From CAYLMG01 sp964493425 (GTDB lineage: Bacteria > Planctomycetota > Phycisphaerae > Sedimentisphaerales > Anaerobacaceae), in assembly GCA_964493425.1 (NCBI GenBank), contig CAZBMW010000029.1, positions 1-25,395 on the forward strand: a DNA stretch of 25,395 nt, given 5' to 3'. Under the pieces are notes generated by a model. It did not search any database. It saw only the letters and a program-made list of their open reading frames with translations, and was not told where the DNA came from. Both the position numbers and the translations under genes were made by a program. Shown one piece after another: positions 1 to 7,144 of the stretch. Every line of letters begins with the position of its first letter. Position 1 is the stretch's first letter.

Positions 1-106
1 GCGGAATCTCGCCCAGCTCGATTTTCCCGACGATATCGGTTAGCTGTTTTATCGCCTGCTCAAACGTCAATTTACTTATGTCTTTATTTTGTTTATTATT
101 AGCCAT
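1..106 (-). CDS. xseB: Exodeoxyribonuclease VII small subunit, 5' part only
   Basis: Only the first 35 codons lie in the window; the gene runs off the left edge. The translation begins MANNKQNKDISKLTFEQAIK and continues into a QLTDIVGKIELGEIP stretch. This is the family's LTFEEAL..L..IV..LE.GE.P signature, the start of the helical hairpin that docks on XseA. The ATG at 104-106 is preceded by a GGAAAG ribosome binding site about 7 nt upstream. It starts 30 nt after the xseA stop on the same strand, the usual xseA-xseB order, so the two are very probably co-transcribed. The family is normally only about 70-90 residues, so roughly half is visible. Confidence 0.88.
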   Translation of the reverse strand, partial: MANNKQNKDISKLTFEQAIKQLTDIVGKIELGEIP

Positions 107-136
107 AAATCGTCTTTCCGTTTTGCTTCTTCCTTT

Positions 137-1489
137 TTACTTTTTTGTTACCTGACTTTCAATCAAATTCTCCTGCGCAAGTTCGGTGATTATTAAATCG
201 CCGACTTCAATATCGTCAGCCTTTTTTATGACAAGTCCGGTCTTTTTGCCGGTTGTTATGCTGTAGCCTCGCTTGAGGACCGATTTTGGGTTCAGGGCGG
301 TAAGTTTGCCGCTGAAGCCGGTTAATTGGATATTGAGTTTATTGAGTATACTTTTAGAAGCGGCAAGGCTTCTATTCTGCAGGTTATTAAGCTCGATTTT
401 TTTGACAGCTAAAAGTCTGTGCGGCTCGAGCTCTCTTATCTGCTCGAAGGTAAGATGCAGCCTTTCCTTTGCAGCGGCAAGCAATCCTTTCAGGCAGCTA
501 ATAAGTGACATCTGCACTTCATCGAGCTGCTGAGCTCTGTTCAGGACCATAACGAGAGGATTTTTGAATATATGGCCTGCGAGGATTGTCTGCAGACCTT
601 GTTTAGCAAGCTGCAGAGAGGCTTTTGCATTTTGTGAAAGTCTTTTTTCGAGATTCGAGATATTTGCGAGCACCTCGTTAATGTCGGGAACGGCTATAAC
701 GCCCGCCTTTGTAGGTGTCGATGCTCTGGCATCGGCAACGAGGTCAGCGATAGTGACATCTACCTCGTGGCCGACAGCACTTATGACCGGAATCTGCGAT
801 GCAAAGATTGCGCGGGCAACAACCTCTTCGTTAAACGCCCACAAATCCTCGAGAGAGCCGCCGCCTCTGCCGACGATTAGTATATCAAGTTTTAATTTGC
901 TGTTTATGCTGTTGATTTTCTTTATCGCGGACGCGATATCTTCTGCAGCGCCTTCGCCCTGAACCAAAACGGGATAGAAAAATAATTTCGCGCAGGGCCA
1001 GCGGTTTTGAATACTATCTGTAATATCGTGAACGGCTGCTCCCGATTCGCTGGTAACTATGCCTATTCGCATGGGGTAGGGCGGCAGGGGCTTTTTATAT
1101 TTTTCGTCGAACAGGCCCTCGGCTTCGAGCCTTTTTCTCATCTGCTCGAATGCAAGCTGAAGAGCTCCGACGCCCGCAGGCTCAAGTTTTTCAACAATAA
1201 GTTGGTATTTGCCACGCGGAGCATAAACATCGATGAAGCCTGTGGCAAGAGCTGCCAGGCCGTCTTCGGGCTTGAATTTTACGTTTTTGAATTTGCTTGC
1301 CCACATTACACAATTAAGGACCGCTCCCTCGTCCTTGAGTGAGAAATAGCAGTGGCCGCTGCTGTAGATTTTCCAGCCGCTGATTTCGCCTGAGACGATT
1401 ATTTTAGAAGGCAGTGTTTCTTCCAGAGCTACCTTTATCAGCGTTGTAATCTGGGTTACGGTATAGATTGAAAGCTGCTTTTTTGCCAT
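137..1489 (-). CDS. xseA: Exodeoxyribonuclease VII large subunit
   Basis: The 450-residue product is the catalytic subunit of exonuclease VII, which degrades single-stranded DNA from either end and works in mismatch and damage repair in the cytoplasm. An OB-fold covers about residues 1-105 (starting LSIYTVTQIT, with SGEISGWK and GHCYFSLKD). The catalytic domain carries GRGGGSLEDLWAFNEE (207-222) and the ISAVGHEVD motif (236-244). A long helical region follows and binds XseB copies. The C-terminus has the family's LKRGYSI motif. Length matches the family. The ATG has no Shine-Dalgarno sequence, and a TATAAT box ends only 8 nt before it, so the mRNA may be leaderless. The promoter overlaps the terminator module of the secreted-protein gene upstream. 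Confidence 0.96.
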   Translation of the reverse strand: MAKKQLSIYTVTQITTLIKVALEETLPSKIIVSGEISGWKIYSSGHCYFSLKDEGAVLNCVMWASKFKNVKFKPEDGLAALATGFIDVYAPRGKYQLIVEKLEPAGVGALQLAFEQMRKRLEAEGLFDEKYKKPLPPYPMRIGIVTSESGAAVHDITDSIQNRWPCAKLFFYPVLVQGEGAAEDIASAIKKINSINSKLKLDILIVGRGGGSLEDLWAFNEEVVARAIFASQIPVISAVGHEVDVTIADLVADARASTPTKAGVIAVPDINEVLANISNLEKRLSQNAKASLQLAKQGLQTILAGHIFKNPLVMVLNRAQQLDEVQMSLISCLKGLLAAAKERLHLTFEQIRELEPHRLLAVKKIELNNLQNRSLAASKSILNKLNIQLTGFSGKLTALNPKSVLKRGYSITTGKKTGLVIKKADDIEVGDLIITELAQENLIESQVTKK

Positions 1490-1497
1490 ACGCAGCC

Positions 1498-1525
1498 ATT
1501 ATAAATTTATTTAGGAATTTAGCAA
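1498..1525 (-). promoter_or_regulatory. Putative xseA promoter, leaderless arrangement
   Basis: Reading the minus strand, a TTGCTA -35 box (1520-1525) is followed after 16 bp by a perfect TATAAT -10 box (1498-1503). Only 8 nt separate the -10 box from the xseA ATG, so transcription would start at or within about 2 nt of the start codon. The -35 box lies inside the repeated 63-bp terminator module. This is motif reading only. Confidence 0.55.
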
Positions 1526-1575
1526 TTCAGTTGCTCAAAATAAAAAAGGCTGTAAGTTTACACTCACAGCCTTTT
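1513..1575. repeat. 63-bp terminator module, copy 1
   Basis: This segment matches 4102-4164 at 60 of 63 positions, and the first 40 are identical. It contains a small hairpin, AGCAATTCAGTTGCT (1521-1535), followed by the terminator hairpin. Both copies lie just past the stop codon of a dockerin-tailed secreted-protein gene, in the same orientation. The adjoining 3' coding sequences are much less alike than the module. Confidence 0.9.
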
Positions 1576-1576
1576 T
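1537..1576 (-). terminator. Intrinsic terminator of the 1605-3683 gene
   Basis: On the minus strand an A-rich tract leads into GGCTGTGAGT-GTAA-ACTTACAGCC, a 10-bp stem with one G-U wobble. A T6-A-T4 tail follows. It sits 29 nt past the stop codon of the DNRLRE/dockerin gene and before xseA. The copy at 4126-4164 keeps the same stem with its wobble at a different pair. Confidence 0.88.
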
Positions 1577-1604
1577 GTTTCGCGAACTGCTACTGTTGTA
1601 TTTA

Positions 1605-3683
1605 TTATGTGCCTCTTAACCACTGGTTTGCGAAGATTGCAAGGTCCACGAAATTAACTTTGCCGTCGCAATTCAAATCGGGGTCTGCTGAGCAGCTTGT
1701 ATCGGGCTCGAAATAGTAATCTTCCGTTTCGCCGTATTCGTATCCGTTTCGTGGTCCTGAGCCGCCATTACCAACCATACTGGAACTCTCTTGGCCTCTC
1801 CAGGGTCTCTCCGAAAGAGTAATTCTCATCCATATCTCTTCCGGGCCATCCTGGGGGTGCCACGACAAGAAAGCAGGTGTGGTAATGGTGTTAAGCCCGG
1901 TATTCAGACTGATAAGCAATTGATTTTTCACAGCCCATTCGGGTGCAGCTACGGCTTCACTATCGTTGCAATCATTACAATCATTGCTGTCGTCCCAGTC
2001 ACCGTCACGATTCCAGTCAAACCAGACATTAACATACAGGTCAACACTGGCATCAACAACATTAACGTCATATTTGAATGTTGTCCAGCGACAATGCGGC
2101 AGATTGAGCGGGACGTCAACGCCGTCATCATCGCCGTCCTGGTTCGGGTCATCATTTGGAGGGTCAATATTGTTGTTCGGGTCTTCGTCCGGCCCGATAT
2201 CAGCCTCCACCTCGAGTGACACGTCTTTGCCCAGATATGCGACCGCTTTGGGCTGCCGGTGGAGCGGCCCATAGGGAGGCGAACCGGCCGTGTAAACAGT
2301 TGGATAATTGGCCTGGACGCCTGTGTAAGCTTCCATATCCTCGTTATGACTATTGCTACTGTCAGGCGCATCGCCGAGGTCCATACCGGCCTCTCTGTGA
2401 CCAATAATGGCAAATGCAAGGTCGACTGAGTCATACTGGAACTCATGGTTTGGTGGATATGTTAACGGCATCCATGCGCCGGTCAAATCCCAATAGACAC
2501 CATCGTCACCCCACCAGGGGAATACTGCTGATTTCCAGCCGAATTGGTAACCTTCAGGCGGCGTGATGTCTTCGACGCCGAGCCAGTAAATTACAGGATT
2601 CCACGGGTCGCCTTGTTGTTCGAATGCTTCGCTGGGGTCGATGTAGAAAGTGTAGAGATAAGCATCGTTGTGGTCGTCGTTGTACCATACGCCTTGCAAA
2701 GGTTCGTACCAGTCTTCAGGACCGTCGAAAACCTTCTGAACCGTGTAATCGCCCGGCCCAAATTCCTGGACCCAGAGTTCCATTCCCGGCATGCTCCACT
2801 CCCCAGGCATGGTGGCAGGAATGTTGTCGAAAAATTTTAGCCTGAATGACAGGCTGCCTGCACCGTCTTCCGGCAGCACATCATTGAAGAACGAACCCCA
2901 GATGCGGATGACCTCGATGGGGCCGGTCTCGGTGCAGTTGAAATCATCTGCCAGCGGAACCTGGGACATATCGATGTCCATTCCATAGGGCTCCAAAGCC
3001 GGCAGCTGTTCCCACTTGACATTGGGGTCGGCGAGGTCGCCCTCCTCGTACTCAACCACGAGGTAGGGTGCGTAAGTCCAGTTGTTTTCCCTGCTGTCGA
3101 GTGTAGCCCAGCGGTGGTCGTAGCCCTCGCCTGTACAATCGAAGACCACACTAAGAATACCATCCTCGTCCAGTGCCGTCTGTACATCTTCGGTGAGGCA
3201 CCAGCAGTTGCAGCAGGATTCGTATCGCGGCAGCTTATGACGGTCCGTGCAACTGTTGTCATAAGCAGGTGCGTTGTTCCAGGTAATACCATATTCCGTC
3301 CAGGAGTCATCGTCGCAATAGTGAGCTTCTACAATGATGTCCGGCGGGCTCGGGCCTGTGCCTGAGTGGCCTACATAGAGTCTCGCCGAGGTAACGACCG
3401 TACCTGTACGTCGGCCTGACGGTGTCATCACCGTACTGGAAGGAATGCTTGACAGGTCGAACTTCAGATAGCTTCGCCAACTTTGAATCGGCGTATTTTG
3501 ATACACGTCACCAACATAAAGATTGGTGGAGCTGCCGAAATTGCTGTTGGGGAAGGTATCTCCGACATGGGCGTCCTCCGAGACGGTGATCGTCACCTTC
3601 TCTGTTGCCTTCACCGTGCCGGCCGCTATAAGGCAGCCTGCAAGCATACAAATAATTAACAACTTTGGTTTCAAATCTTCCAT
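1605..3683 (-). CDS. Secreted multidomain protein: DNRLRE, GEVED-type region, dockerin-like tail
   Basis: The 692-residue product starts with a signal peptide (about 1-26: basic, then hydrophobic LLIICMLAGCLIAAG). Residues about 28-213 match the DNRLRE/CBM96-like fold, with a TITVSEDAHVGDT start and a YLKFDLSSIP core. Residues about 218-430 form a Trp-rich module I know only as an uncharacterised planctomycete domain. A GDAPDS motif (437-442) opens a low-complexity Asp/Asn region ending in YGETEDYYF (650-658), the close of GEVED-type domains. The C-terminus (668-692) holds one EF-hand loop, DLNCDGKVNFVD, as in a half dockerin. No catalytic domain is recognised, so it is probably an exported structural, adhesive or carbohydrate-binding protein. 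The ATG follows AGGAGG by 8 nt. A short open frame (3732-3848) lies just upstream on the same strand. Confidence 0.85.
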   Translation of the reverse strand: MEDLKPKLLIICMLAGCLIAAGTVKATEKVTITVSEDAHVGDTFPNSNFGSSTNLYVGDVYQNTPIQSWRSYLKFDLSSIPSSTVMTPSGRRTGTVVTSARLYVGHSGTGPSPPDIIVEAHYCDDDSWTEYGITWNNAPAYDNSCTDRHKLPRYESCCNCWCLTEDVQTALDEDGILSVVFDCTGEGYDHRWATLDSRENNWTYAPYLVVEYEEGDLADPNVKWEQLPALEPYGMDIDMSQVPLADDFNCTETGPIEVIRIWGSFFNDVLPEDGAGSLSFRLKFFDNIPATMPGEWSMPGMELWVQEFGPGDYTVQKVFDGPEDWYEPLQGVWYNDDHNDAYLYTFYIDPSEAFEQQGDPWNPVIYWLGVEDITPPEGYQFGWKSAVFPWWGDDGVYWDLTGAWMPLTYPPNHEFQYDSVDLAFAIIGHREAGMDLGDAPDSSNSHNEDMEAYTGVQANYPTVYTAGSPPYGPLHRQPKAVAYLGKDVSLEVEADIGPDEDPNNNIDPPNDDPNQDGDDDGVDVPLNLPHCRWTTFKYDVNVVDASVDLYVNVWFDWNRDGDWDDSNDCNDCNDSEAVAAPEWAVKNQLLISLNTGLNTITTPAFLSWHPQDGPEEIWMRITLSERPWRGQESSSMVGNGGSGPRNGYEYGETEDYYFEPDTSCSADPDLNCDGKVNFVDLAIFANQWLRGT

Positions 3684-3731
3684 AATCTAATCCTCCTAAA
3701 AATCTTTCCTTTCTAAAGCAAAAATGCTTAA

Positions 3732-3848
3732 CTATATATGAATTTTAGCTTGCGGCAACTGCCGCAGGTCTTCTTTGTTGCTCGGCTTATGTACAAAATC
3801 AGCGTACGATGTGTCTTTCTCGGCGGAAAGATGAAGTAGATAAATCAT
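3732..3848 (-). CDS. Possible 38-residue leader or small protein
   Basis: An ATG on the minus strand follows GAGGAG at good spacing (TAAGG between). It opens a 38-codon frame beginning MIYLLHLSAEKDTSYADFVH and ending at a TAG, 48 nt before the start of the large secreted-protein gene on the same strand. There is no signal peptide or recognisable domain, and composition is ordinary. The strong ribosome binding site is the only positive evidence. It could be a leader peptide, an unannotated small protein, or chance. The CGTACG inverted repeat brackets its ribosome binding site and start. Confidence 0.3.
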   Translation of the reverse strand: MIYLLHLSAEKDTSYADFVHKPSNKEDLRQLPQAKIHI

Positions 3849-3985
3849 CCTTACTCCTCACGAAATCCTAATAATAATGTGCTAAAGCTATCAGACTGTT
3901 AAGCAAAAATCAAGAAAATTATCGTACGCTGGTAAGTTTTTTCACTGGATTATTCACATACGGTGACGTGCCCTATAGCAGTAAT

Positions 3986-4093
3986 TTATGGTCGTACGGG
4001 GAGATTATTTCTAACAATGTCCCGGGTTAGAAGAGCGGCAGCGCCGGCTGTGTAAATTGTCGGATTATTTTTTGTCACATAAAGCCGTTTCAT
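3986..4093 (-). pseudogene. Possible remnant resembling part of the secreted-protein family
   Basis: A 35-codon minus-strand frame contains NNPTIYTAGA, which resembles NYPTVYTAGS at residues 459-468 of the neighbouring 692-residue protein. It has no ribosome binding site, lies directly against the second terminator module, and similarity stops quickly on both sides. It may be a decayed fragment of a duplicated gene. The match is too short to exclude chance. Confidence 0.25.
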
Positions 4094-4101
4094 ATTTGTT
4101 G

Positions 4102-4164
4102 AGGAATTTAGCAATTCAGTTGCTCAAAATAAAAAAGGCTGCAAGTTTTCACTTACAGCCTTTT
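4102..4164. repeat. 63-bp terminator module, copy 2
   Basis: This is the second copy of the module at 1513-1575, in the same orientation and 2589 bp away, with 60 of 63 bases identical. It includes the small AGCAATTCAGTTGCT hairpin (4110-4124). The copy lies immediately 3' of the 574-residue secreted-protein gene. Confidence 0.9.
4126..4164 (-). terminator. Intrinsic terminator of the 4188-5912 gene
   Basis: The minus-strand stem is GGCTGTAAGT-GAAA-ACTTGCAGCC, 10 bp with one wobble and a GAAA tetraloop. It is preceded by AAAA and followed by a T-rich tail (T6, A, T4). Relative to copy 1, the stem changes keep pairing on the minus strand, which agrees with the direction of the gene it follows. 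Confidence 0.88.
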
Positions 4165-4187
4165 GCATTTTTATAAAGAGGTTTTTC

Positions 4188-5912
4188 TTAATCTGTTGTC
4201 CCCCGCAGCCACTGATGGCACATAATCGCCATATCTTCGAAATTAACCTTGCCGTCCCGGTTAAGGTCGGCGTCAGGGATACAACTGCAGCTTATATCGA
4301 TAGTGCCGTCACCATTTGGCGTAATTGTCTCTTCACAGAACTGGCAGTCGGGGCACGGACCGGTACAGTTTGGAGGCTGCGGAATGCCGCCTGTCTCCAT
4401 TCTTATTGTGGCAGTAGTTGTTCCTGCATAGTCTGCCAATTGTGAGTCCGGACAGCCTTCGAATTCAATCTGGTAGGTTATGTCGAAGAAGCTGTCCACT
4501 GCGAAGTCGCCGCTGGGAAGTTTTGTAAGAGTAGTATATCCCGGACCCGGCAGGCCGTAATCAGTGCCGCCTATGATTCTAAATGTACAGAAATCCGGGT
4601 CGCCGAATAATTCACCCTGCAAACGGAAAAAGTCTGTTTCGAACGACTGGACAGGGTCACCGGGATTACGCGGCTCTGTATGTACTTCGCCGAAGACCGG
4701 CACGGATAAGTGTCTGTTGAATCCTTCCAGGTCTCCTGTTCCAGACACGGTCAAATCCAATGTTGCCTCGAAGCAATGACCGTCTCCGCCAAGTGAGCCG
4801 CCCGGCATCTCACACTCGCCCGGCGCAAGAGGCAGTGAACACGCCGCACACGTATTACCACAGCAGATGAAGTCCATTAAGATGCCCTCCATCTCGATAG
4901 TAGTTCCCGGTGGCAGGCCTTCGATTATCATAAAGACCTCGTCGGGACTGGTGTATTCGCATCCGATTGGTGGCAGTGTTGCTGTTCCGGTGCCGTTGTC
5001 GGGCTGTGTGCAGTCGTATTCGATATCTTCAATATCGACGTAACATTCGTCTTCGCCGCGGCATTCGCATTCGAGCACGGTAGTATAGCCTGTATCGGGG
5101 TCATATTTTACCGTTTTGGGTTTGCATTCATCGCCGATTTCAAGGCAGGTTACGTCCTTGCAGCCCAGGCCATCCTGCGTCGGTTCACAGAGCAGGGCTG
5201 GCTGGCAGAGTGAGATTCTTTTTGTCGCGGTAGTTGTTCCTGCAAGGTCTGCCAATTGTGAGCCGGGACAGCCTTCGAATTCGATTTGGTATGTGATGTC
5301 GAAGAAGCTGTCCACAGCGAAGTCACCGCTTGGCAGTTCCGTTAGCGTCATTTCTCCCGGACCCGGCAGGCCGTAATCGGTGCCGCCTATAATTCTAAAG
5401 GTGCAGAAGTCCGGGTCGCCGAATAATTCGCCCTGAAGACGATAAAAGACAGTCGGAAAATTCTGTACGGAGTCACCCGGAGTTCGCGGGCCTGTATGTA
5501 TCTCGCAGAAGACCGGCACCGATGCATGTCTGTTAAAGCCTTCGAGCTCTCCGGTACCGCGCATCACCATATCAAGAGCCGCCTCGAAACATACAACTGT
5601 TCCGCCCAGGGTTCCGCCTGCTATTTCGCAAACACCAGTCGGCATTTGTTCAGAGCATGCGGCACAATCCGGGCCGCAACAGGTGAACTCGTACAGCTTA
5701 ACGTCCATTTCGATAGTTGTCCCTGGCGGCAAACCCTCGATGATTTCCCACGGCTCATCGAAGCTTTGCCAGTTGCAGTCCATTGGCGGCAAATCCACTG
5801 TTCCGGTTCCATTGTCAGGCTCGACGCAACACCTTTCCCAGGCAGCATAAGCCGACAGAGTTGAAAAGATTATTATCGATACGAGCAAACTAGATTTAAT
5901 AGAGTACCTCAT
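4188..5912 (-). CDS. Secreted Cys-rich protein with two long tandem repeats and dockerin-like tail
   Basis: The 574-residue product begins with a signal peptide (about 1-24, ending SAYAA). Two repeats of about 205 residues (29-233 and 301-503) sit exactly 272 residues apart without gaps. Each opens with PDNGTGT, contains EGLPPGTTIEM and pairs of cysteines, and ends with an AGTTTAT motif. A Cys-rich linker (234-300) separates them. The tail (548-571) is an EF-hand loop, DLNRDGKVNFED, followed by QWLRGT, as in half dockerins. I do not recognise the repeat as a named enzyme or binding domain; similar repeats occur in planctomycete secreted proteins. The even cysteines suggest disulfides outside the cytoplasm. 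The ATG follows AAGGAGG by 8 nt, and a good promoter lies upstream. Confidence 0.85.
   Translation of the reverse strand: MRYSIKSSLLVSIIIFSTLSAYAAWERCCVEPDNGTGTVDLPPMDCNWQSFDEPWEIIEGLPPGTTIEMDVKLYEFTCCGPDCAACSEQMPTGVCEIAGGTLGGTVVCFEAALDMVMRGTGELEGFNRHASVPVFCEIHTGPRTPGDSVQNFPTVFYRLQGELFGDPDFCTFRIIGGTDYGLPGPGEMTLTELPSGDFAVDSFFDITYQIEFEGCPGSQLADLAGTTTATKRISLCQPALLCEPTQDGLGCKDVTCLEIGDECKPKTVKYDPDTGYTTVLECECRGEDECYVDIEDIEYDCTQPDNGTGTATLPPIGCEYTSPDEVFMIIEGLPPGTTIEMEGILMDFICCGNTCAACSLPLAPGECEMPGGSLGGDGHCFEATLDLTVSGTGDLEGFNRHLSVPVFGEVHTEPRNPGDPVQSFETDFFRLQGELFGDPDFCTFRIIGGTDYGLPGPGYTTLTKLPSGDFAVDSFFDITYQIEFEGCPDSQLADYAGTTTATIRMETGGIPQPPNCTGPCPDCQFCEETITPNGDGTIDISCSCIPDADLNRDGKVNFEDMAIMCHQWLRGTTD
4404..5012 (-). 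repeat. Intragenic tandem repeat, second unit
   Basis: This encodes residues 301-503 of the secreted protein and aligns without gaps to the unit at 5214-5828, offset 816 bp. The half encoding the C-terminal part of the unit is closest to its partner, including long stretches identical in protein. Confidence 0.85.
5214..5828 (-). repeat. Intragenic tandem repeat, first unit
   Basis: This encodes residues 29-233 of the secreted protein. The 23 residues from 164 to 186 are identical to 436-458 in the second unit. Conservation is lower toward the start of the unit. Confidence 0.85.
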
Positions 5913-5965
5913 TTTAATTTCCTCCTTACTGTCCCTCTATTCGGGTTATTGTGTAGTTATCCATA

Positions 5966-5994
5966 ATTATAATTCATCGGCTGCGAAAAGGCAA
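5966..5994 (-). promoter_or_regulatory. Putative sigma-70-type promoter of the 574-residue secreted protein
   Basis: On the minus strand, TTGCCT (5989-5994) and a perfect TATAAT (5966-5971) are separated by exactly 17 bp. Transcription would start near 5959, giving a leader of about 47 nt containing AAGGAGG. Confidence 0.6.
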
Positions 5995-6094
5995 GTAATT
6001 ACTTAAAAGTAAACGGTTATGTCCCAAAAAAATATTATTTTACGCAGTTGCTTTTTGGTTTTGCGTGAAATTGAGGGTTTCTGCGTGAATTTGC

Positions 6095-6122
6095 TTGAAT
6101 ATTTGGCTTAATTTGGTAAAAT
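6095..6122 (+). promoter_or_regulatory. Putative promoter of the C39-like peptidase gene
   Basis: TTGAAT (6095-6100) and TAAAAT (6117-6122) are 16 bp apart. The predicted start near 6129 leaves a short leader containing the GGAGG site at 6143-6147. Upstream (about 6063-6100) there are loose direct repeats of GCGTGAA(A)TT whose meaning is unclear. Confidence 0.5.
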
Positions 6123-6156
6123 GGCTTTATGAAGGTTCATCTGGAGGAAATGGGGC

Positions 6157-6981
6157 TTGAACGCGTGGACTGAGACTATATTTGTTCTTGCGGTGGCTTT
6201 TTCCGGTATTCTTTTGGGTAGATTATTTTCACGCCTGCGAAATCCGTACTGGATGTATGGTTACTTTCTGTCTTTTGTCTTTATGATGATATTGATAGCC
6301 TCGAGGTTCAGCAGTTTCTTTGTCTTCGGCAGGCCTTTTTGCTGGATAATAGCCGGTCGAGCCAGATACATTTTATTCTGTCTGGCGGTAACAGTCGGAC
6401 TTATGAGCCCTCTTTCGCGGCTTCCGAAACGGGGACAGAAGATTTTGACCTGTATATTCATGAGCATTTTTGTAATCTGGTTTTCTGTTCTTCCCTTTCT
6501 TGTGCCTGCATTGATTAAGAAGAGCCTGCTGAATCTTCCGACCCTTTTGGATTCCGACGGCGTGTGTCTGCAGTCTACGGATTTTACCTGCGGTCCCGCG
6601 GCGGCAGTGACGGCTCTTGGAAAAATGGGTTTTCAGGCAACCGAGGGTCAGCTGGCAGTTCTCGCTCATACAAGCCCGATGGCAGGTACAATGCAGAAAT
6701 GTCTTTCAAATGCACTGCGTAGTCTTTATGAACAGCAGGGGCTTCAGTGTCAATATCGCCATTTTGATTCTGTCGACCAGCTTAAAAGTGCGGACGTTAC
6801 GCTTGCTGTGATAAAGGGCTCGTTTCTTACCGACCATTGCGTAGCTGTGCTTGAGGTCTCGGACCAGGCTGTGTGCATTGCAGACCCTTCTTTTGGGAAA
6901 ATTTTGATGAGGCGTGCGGATTTCGAGAAGATATGGCGGTTTTCAGGAATCACTCTTAACCGTCTGCAGGGCAGGATTTAA
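6157..6981 (+). CDS. Membrane-anchored C39-like cysteine peptidase
   Basis: The 274-residue product has about four hydrophobic segments in residues 5-125. A C-terminal domain (about 135-265) resembles peptidase family C39, the double-glycine leader peptidase fold. The likely triad is Cys145 in DFTCGPAA, His227 in TDHCVAVLEV and Asp243 in IADPSFGK; Gln139 in CLQSTD could be the oxyanion residue. Unlike bacteriocin exporters it has no ABC ATPase, and no transporter or leader-peptide gene lies beside it. The start is taken as TTG 6157 because GGAGG lies 9 nt upstream and an in-frame stop occurs at 6130; an ATG at 6150 is out of frame and closes after 7 codons. The substrate is unknown. It may process or sense a peptide at the membrane. 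Confidence 0.8.
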   Translation: MNAWTETIFVLAVAFSGILLGRLFSRLRNPYWMYGYFLSFVFMMILIASRFSSFFVFGRPFCWIIAGRARYILFCLAVTVGLMSPLSRLPKRGQKILTCIFMSIFVIWFSVLPFLVPALIKKSLLNLPTLLDSDGVCLQSTDFTCGPAAAVTALGKMGFQATEGQLAVLAHTSPMAGTMQKCLSNALRSLYEQQGLQCQYRHFDSVDQLKSADVTLAVIKGSFLTDHCVAVLEVSDQAVCIADPSFGKILMRRADFEKIWRFSGITLNRLQGRI

Positions 6982-7109
6982 TAATCATATCTTTTATACA
7001 TCAGTGCGGTTTTTCAGCCGATATCCACTTTTTTAATCCTCATTTTTCACGCTATTTAGTTTTTTTTTAGCTTCAGTGCCATAGCGTTGTCACCTTTAGG
7101 ATAATACTG

Positions 7110-7138
7110 TTTACAGCATGTTCGTACTTCTCGATACT
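7110..7138 (+). promoter_or_regulatory. Putative promoter of a structured RNA
   Basis: TTTACA (7110-7115) and GATACT (7133-7138) are 17 bp apart. The expected transcription start (about 7145-7146) falls exactly at the first base of a perfect hairpin, with no gene following on this strand before the convergent yhaM-type gene. Confidence 0.45.
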
Positions 7139-7144
7139 TCATAT

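Larger units (their letters stand above)
3684..4187. other. 504-nt intergenic region between the two secreted-protein genes
   Basis: The right end holds the second terminator module. The middle contains an 11-bp inverted repeat built on the palindrome CGTACG (CAGCGTACGAT at 3800-3810, ATCGTACGCTG at 3921-3931) and a third CGTACG at 3993-3998. Two short minus-strand frames are listed separately. TGCGGCA-AC-TGCCGCA (about 3751-3766) is a further perfect hairpin. I could not assign a convincing promoter for the downstream gene here. Confidence 0.5.

Noticed and set aside
1605..5912. Dockerin-like tails as evidence for a cellulosome
   Set aside because: No cohesin or glycoside hydrolase is seen in the window, and single EF-hand tails of this type are common on varied planctomycete secreted proteins.
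6129..6173. 14-codon frame (ATG at 6129) overlapping the start of the C39-like gene
   Set aside because: It would begin at the predicted transcription start and has no ribosome binding site; it most likely arises by chance.
7052..7078. Minus-strand minigene ATGGCACTGAAGC... of 8 codons with an A9 run
   Set aside because: It is too short and A-rich to support, with no convincing ribosome binding site.
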